Source: Massilia sp. IC2-278
GTDB taxonomy: Bacteria > Pseudomonadota > Gammaproteobacteria > Burkholderiales > Burkholderiaceae_D
Reading direction: 5' to 3'
Length of the DNA stretch: 64,000 nucleotides
NCBI RefSeq assembly: GCF_020708045.1
Contig: NZ_JAJFES010000001.1
Span: forward strand, 558,001-622,000
Shown: piece by piece, positions 62,797 through 64,000 of the stretch
Position numbering within the stretch: position 1 is the first letter of the stretch
How the letters are laid out: each line of letters starts with the position of its first letter
Translations under genes and position numbers: made by a program
The notes under the pieces: model-generated
Databases searched by the model: none
Seen by the model: the letters and a program-made list of their open reading frames with translations, nothing else
Told to the model about the DNA's origin: nothing

Positions 62797-64000
62797 TCGA
62801 CCAGACTATGCGGCCGGCCCAATCGCTGGGCACGGAAGACCGCTTGCGCAGTGCGCTGGGCGAGGGCTCGTGGCGGCGCCATGCCTGCCCGGGTCCGGCG
62901 CTGCGGATGAGGTCGGCAGCAGACCGGACCGGCCTGGCGCTTTCGGTCCTGGAGCGGGATGCTTACTTCACCAGGCGCCTGCAGCGGCTGCGGATGCAGA
63001 AGGACATTGGCAATGCTGCGGCGATCTTGTCGGAACGGATGCTGCGCAGGCCAGCGCGCGGCGGCGCCGACGTGCGGGATGAGTGGGAGGCTGCCGTCCA
63101 TGGCAGGCCGGCATACGACGCTGCTGTGAATGACGTGGTGGAATACGGCGCTGACGCTGATGGCAAGGCAGCCTACTATGCTGCTAGTCAGGACGTGGCA
63201 GCATTCGAACGGGCTGGTCGCGGCCGGGCGGAACATGGCGCTGCCGTTGAAGGCAGGGCGCCGTACGACGTTTTGCATGGCAAGGCTGGACGTGACGCTG
63301 CTGTTCATCGTCTGGCAGCACATGATGCTGCCGTTCATAGTCAGACAGCACCTGACGCCGCTGTTTCTCGTAAGGCAGCACATGACGGCGCTGCTTATCC
63401 CAAGGCGGCACATGACGCCGCCGCAAAGGACATGTTGGCATCCGACGAGGCGGCTCAAGACGCCGCGGTTCATGATACGGCGGCACACGGCAACGCCGTC
63501 CACGGCGACGCATTCCAGGACGAAGCCGGTTTGGCCGCAGCCGGAGTGCCGGGTGCTGTCCGCGCCAGCCCGGAGGCTAAAGGCCTGGGAAGAGGTCCCG
63601 ACGCGGCGCCTGAACCCCACGGCCGGACATCCCAGGCTGCAACGTCACCCGCCCGTGCATCGGCGCCAGCAGCGGCAATCATGCGCGCGCTTTTGCCTCG
63701 CATGTCCGGAAGCGCGCCGGGTGCGGCGCCCCTCGTGCCAGCGGATACGCGCGGGTCTCATGCGGCCCCGGCCACGCTGCCGCCCGGGCCTGCGGATTCC
63801 TGGCGCACGTCGGGGGCATGGGCGACAGAGAGCACTGTAAGTGGCGCAGGGGCAAGTGAGCGCTCGTCGCCGGCGCCGTTCGTTCGTGTTCCGTTGCCCA
63901 TGGGTGCGGGACGAAGACCCTGGCTCGCACATGAGCGGAACGTCATGGATCGCGTTCGTTCCGGCCCGGGATGGACTTTCACTCGGGCTGAAATGGCCTG
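62793..64000 (+). CDS. Ala/His/Asp-rich repeat protein of the eCIS operon (runs off window)
   Basis: An open frame of 402 codons with no stop before the window ends. A GTG at 62793 overlaps the tube 2 stop (GTGA). The first 100 residues are basic and helical. Residues about 95-250 are imperfect 10-residue repeats of the pattern AAVHxxAAHD, rich in Ala, His and Asp, four of them near-regular (63297-63416). The rest is Pro/Ala/Ser-rich and disordered-looking. I do not recognise a domain. Its place, after tube 2 where a LysM or spike-linker protein often stands, suggests a structural or cargo role. Confidence 0.7.
   Translation, partial: MIDQTMRPAQSLGTEDRLRSALGEGSWRRHACPGPALRMRSAADRTGLALSVLERDAYFTRRLQRLRMQKDIGNAAAILSERMLRRPARGGADVRDEWEAAVHGRPAYDAAVNDVVEYGADADGKAAYYAASQDVAAFERAGRGRAEHGAAVEGRAPYDVLHGKAGRDAAVHRLAAHDAAVHSQTAPDAAVSRKAAHDGAAYPKAAHDAAAKDMLASDEAAQDAAVHDTAAHGNAVHGDAFQDEAGLAAAGVPGAVRASPEAKGLGRGPDAAPEPHGRTSQAATSPARASAPAAAIMRALLPRMSGSAPGAAPLVPADTRGSHAAPATLPPGPADSWRTSGAWATESTVSGAGASERSSPAPFVRVPLPMGAGRRPWLAHERNVMDRVRSGPGWTFTRAEMA
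63297..63416 (+). repeat. Four 30-bp tandem repeats within the eCIS repeat protein gene
   Basis: Units start at 63297, 63327, 63357 and 63387, each encoding about (A/G)A(V/A)(H/S/Y)xxxAxD. Degenerate copies extend on both sides (about 63090-63540). All differences keep the frame, so the repeat is a protein feature. Confidence 0.85.

Noticed and set aside
63297..63416. CRISPR-like array
   Set aside because: The 30-bp units are contiguous with no spacers and keep the reading frame; they are protein repeats.
62601..63620. A 339-codon minus-strand frame over the repeat gene, rich in Cys and Met
   Set aside because: It lies opposite a frame that is coupled to the eCIS operon by GTGA overlap; its composition comes from reading the repeats backwards.
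49480..64000. Type VI secretion system or prophage
   Set aside because: No TssJKLM-type membrane complex genes or phage capsid, terminase or lysis genes are visible; DUF4255 and DUF6760-type genes with paired sheaths and tubes point to an eCIS. The gene set is cut by the window end, so this is a judgement on the visible part.

Overview
The window reads as chromosome of a high-GC betaproteobacterium. The gene content and protein style (MetY-type sulfhydrylase, YihY family, AidB-like dehydrogenase, many GGDEF/EAL proteins, a gloB-yafS-rnhA-dnaQ block) point to Burkholderiales, most likely the Oxalobacteraceae (Massilia-like). The genus is recall, not a database result.

Layout. (1) 1-36.7 kb is mostly housekeeping. 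It begins with the truncated 5' end of an Orn/Lys/Arg decarboxylase. A folate/dTMP block (DUF4337 gene, dfrA, MOSC protein, thyA) and a threonine aldolase follow, then a chemoreceptor, an ABC exporter and an FtsX permease with an AttH-like lipocalin. Next come an FAD oxidase, DUF2069, WrbA, YihY, an Mpo1-like protein, a hydrolase and MetY. A CBS protein is followed by three signalling genes around aroC (REC-GGDEF-EAL, HDOD, GGDEF-EAL), then an AidB-like dehydrogenase, upp, Hpt, a cold shock protein, a LysR regulator and malate synthase. The block ends with gloB | yafS-rnhA-dnaQ and a tRNA-Val(CAC). Three intergenic regions carry paired, inverted copies of a GTGGGCAC...GTGCCCAC palindrome, a REP/BIME-like repeat.

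(2) 36.7-49.4 kb is a genomic island in the 3' end of tRNA-Val. The last 13 tRNA bases plus CCA and flank (19 bp, 36700-36718) recur exactly at 49386-49404, directly before a terminator. No integrase is visible. Inside are an IS3 transposase remnant, three Tad-pilus pseudopilin-type genes (TadG, TadE, TadE/F), decayed genes including a GmrSD-like DUF262 pair with homopolymer frameshifts, an intact NYN/OST-HTH protein, a prokaryotic viperin, and a divergent 834-residue ankyrin-ended protein of unknown function. The right half looks like a defence island.

(3) 49.4-64.0 kb is a contractile injection system locus of the extracellular (eCIS, phage-tail-like) type, made of two divergent operons. 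The rightward operon encodes a DUF4255/Pvc16-type cap protein, a carboxypeptidase-regulatory-like protein, two tail sheath proteins (one with a long coiled-coil insertion), a tube protein, a tail-assembly-like protein, a DUF6760-type protein, a second tube protein, and the start of an Ala/His/Asp-rich repeat protein that runs off the window. The leftward operon encodes a vWA-TM-FHA protein, a PP2C phosphatase, an FHA/zinc-ribbon protein, two coiled-coil lipoproteins, a PDZ/S41 protease, a membrane Ser/Thr kinase and a PAAR-like (DUF4280) protein. Together they suggest an injection device controlled by threonine phosphorylation, like the TPP pathway of type VI secretion but attached to an eCIS. 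This is the most promising candidate for a poorly described system here, followed by the viperin/ankyrin pair.
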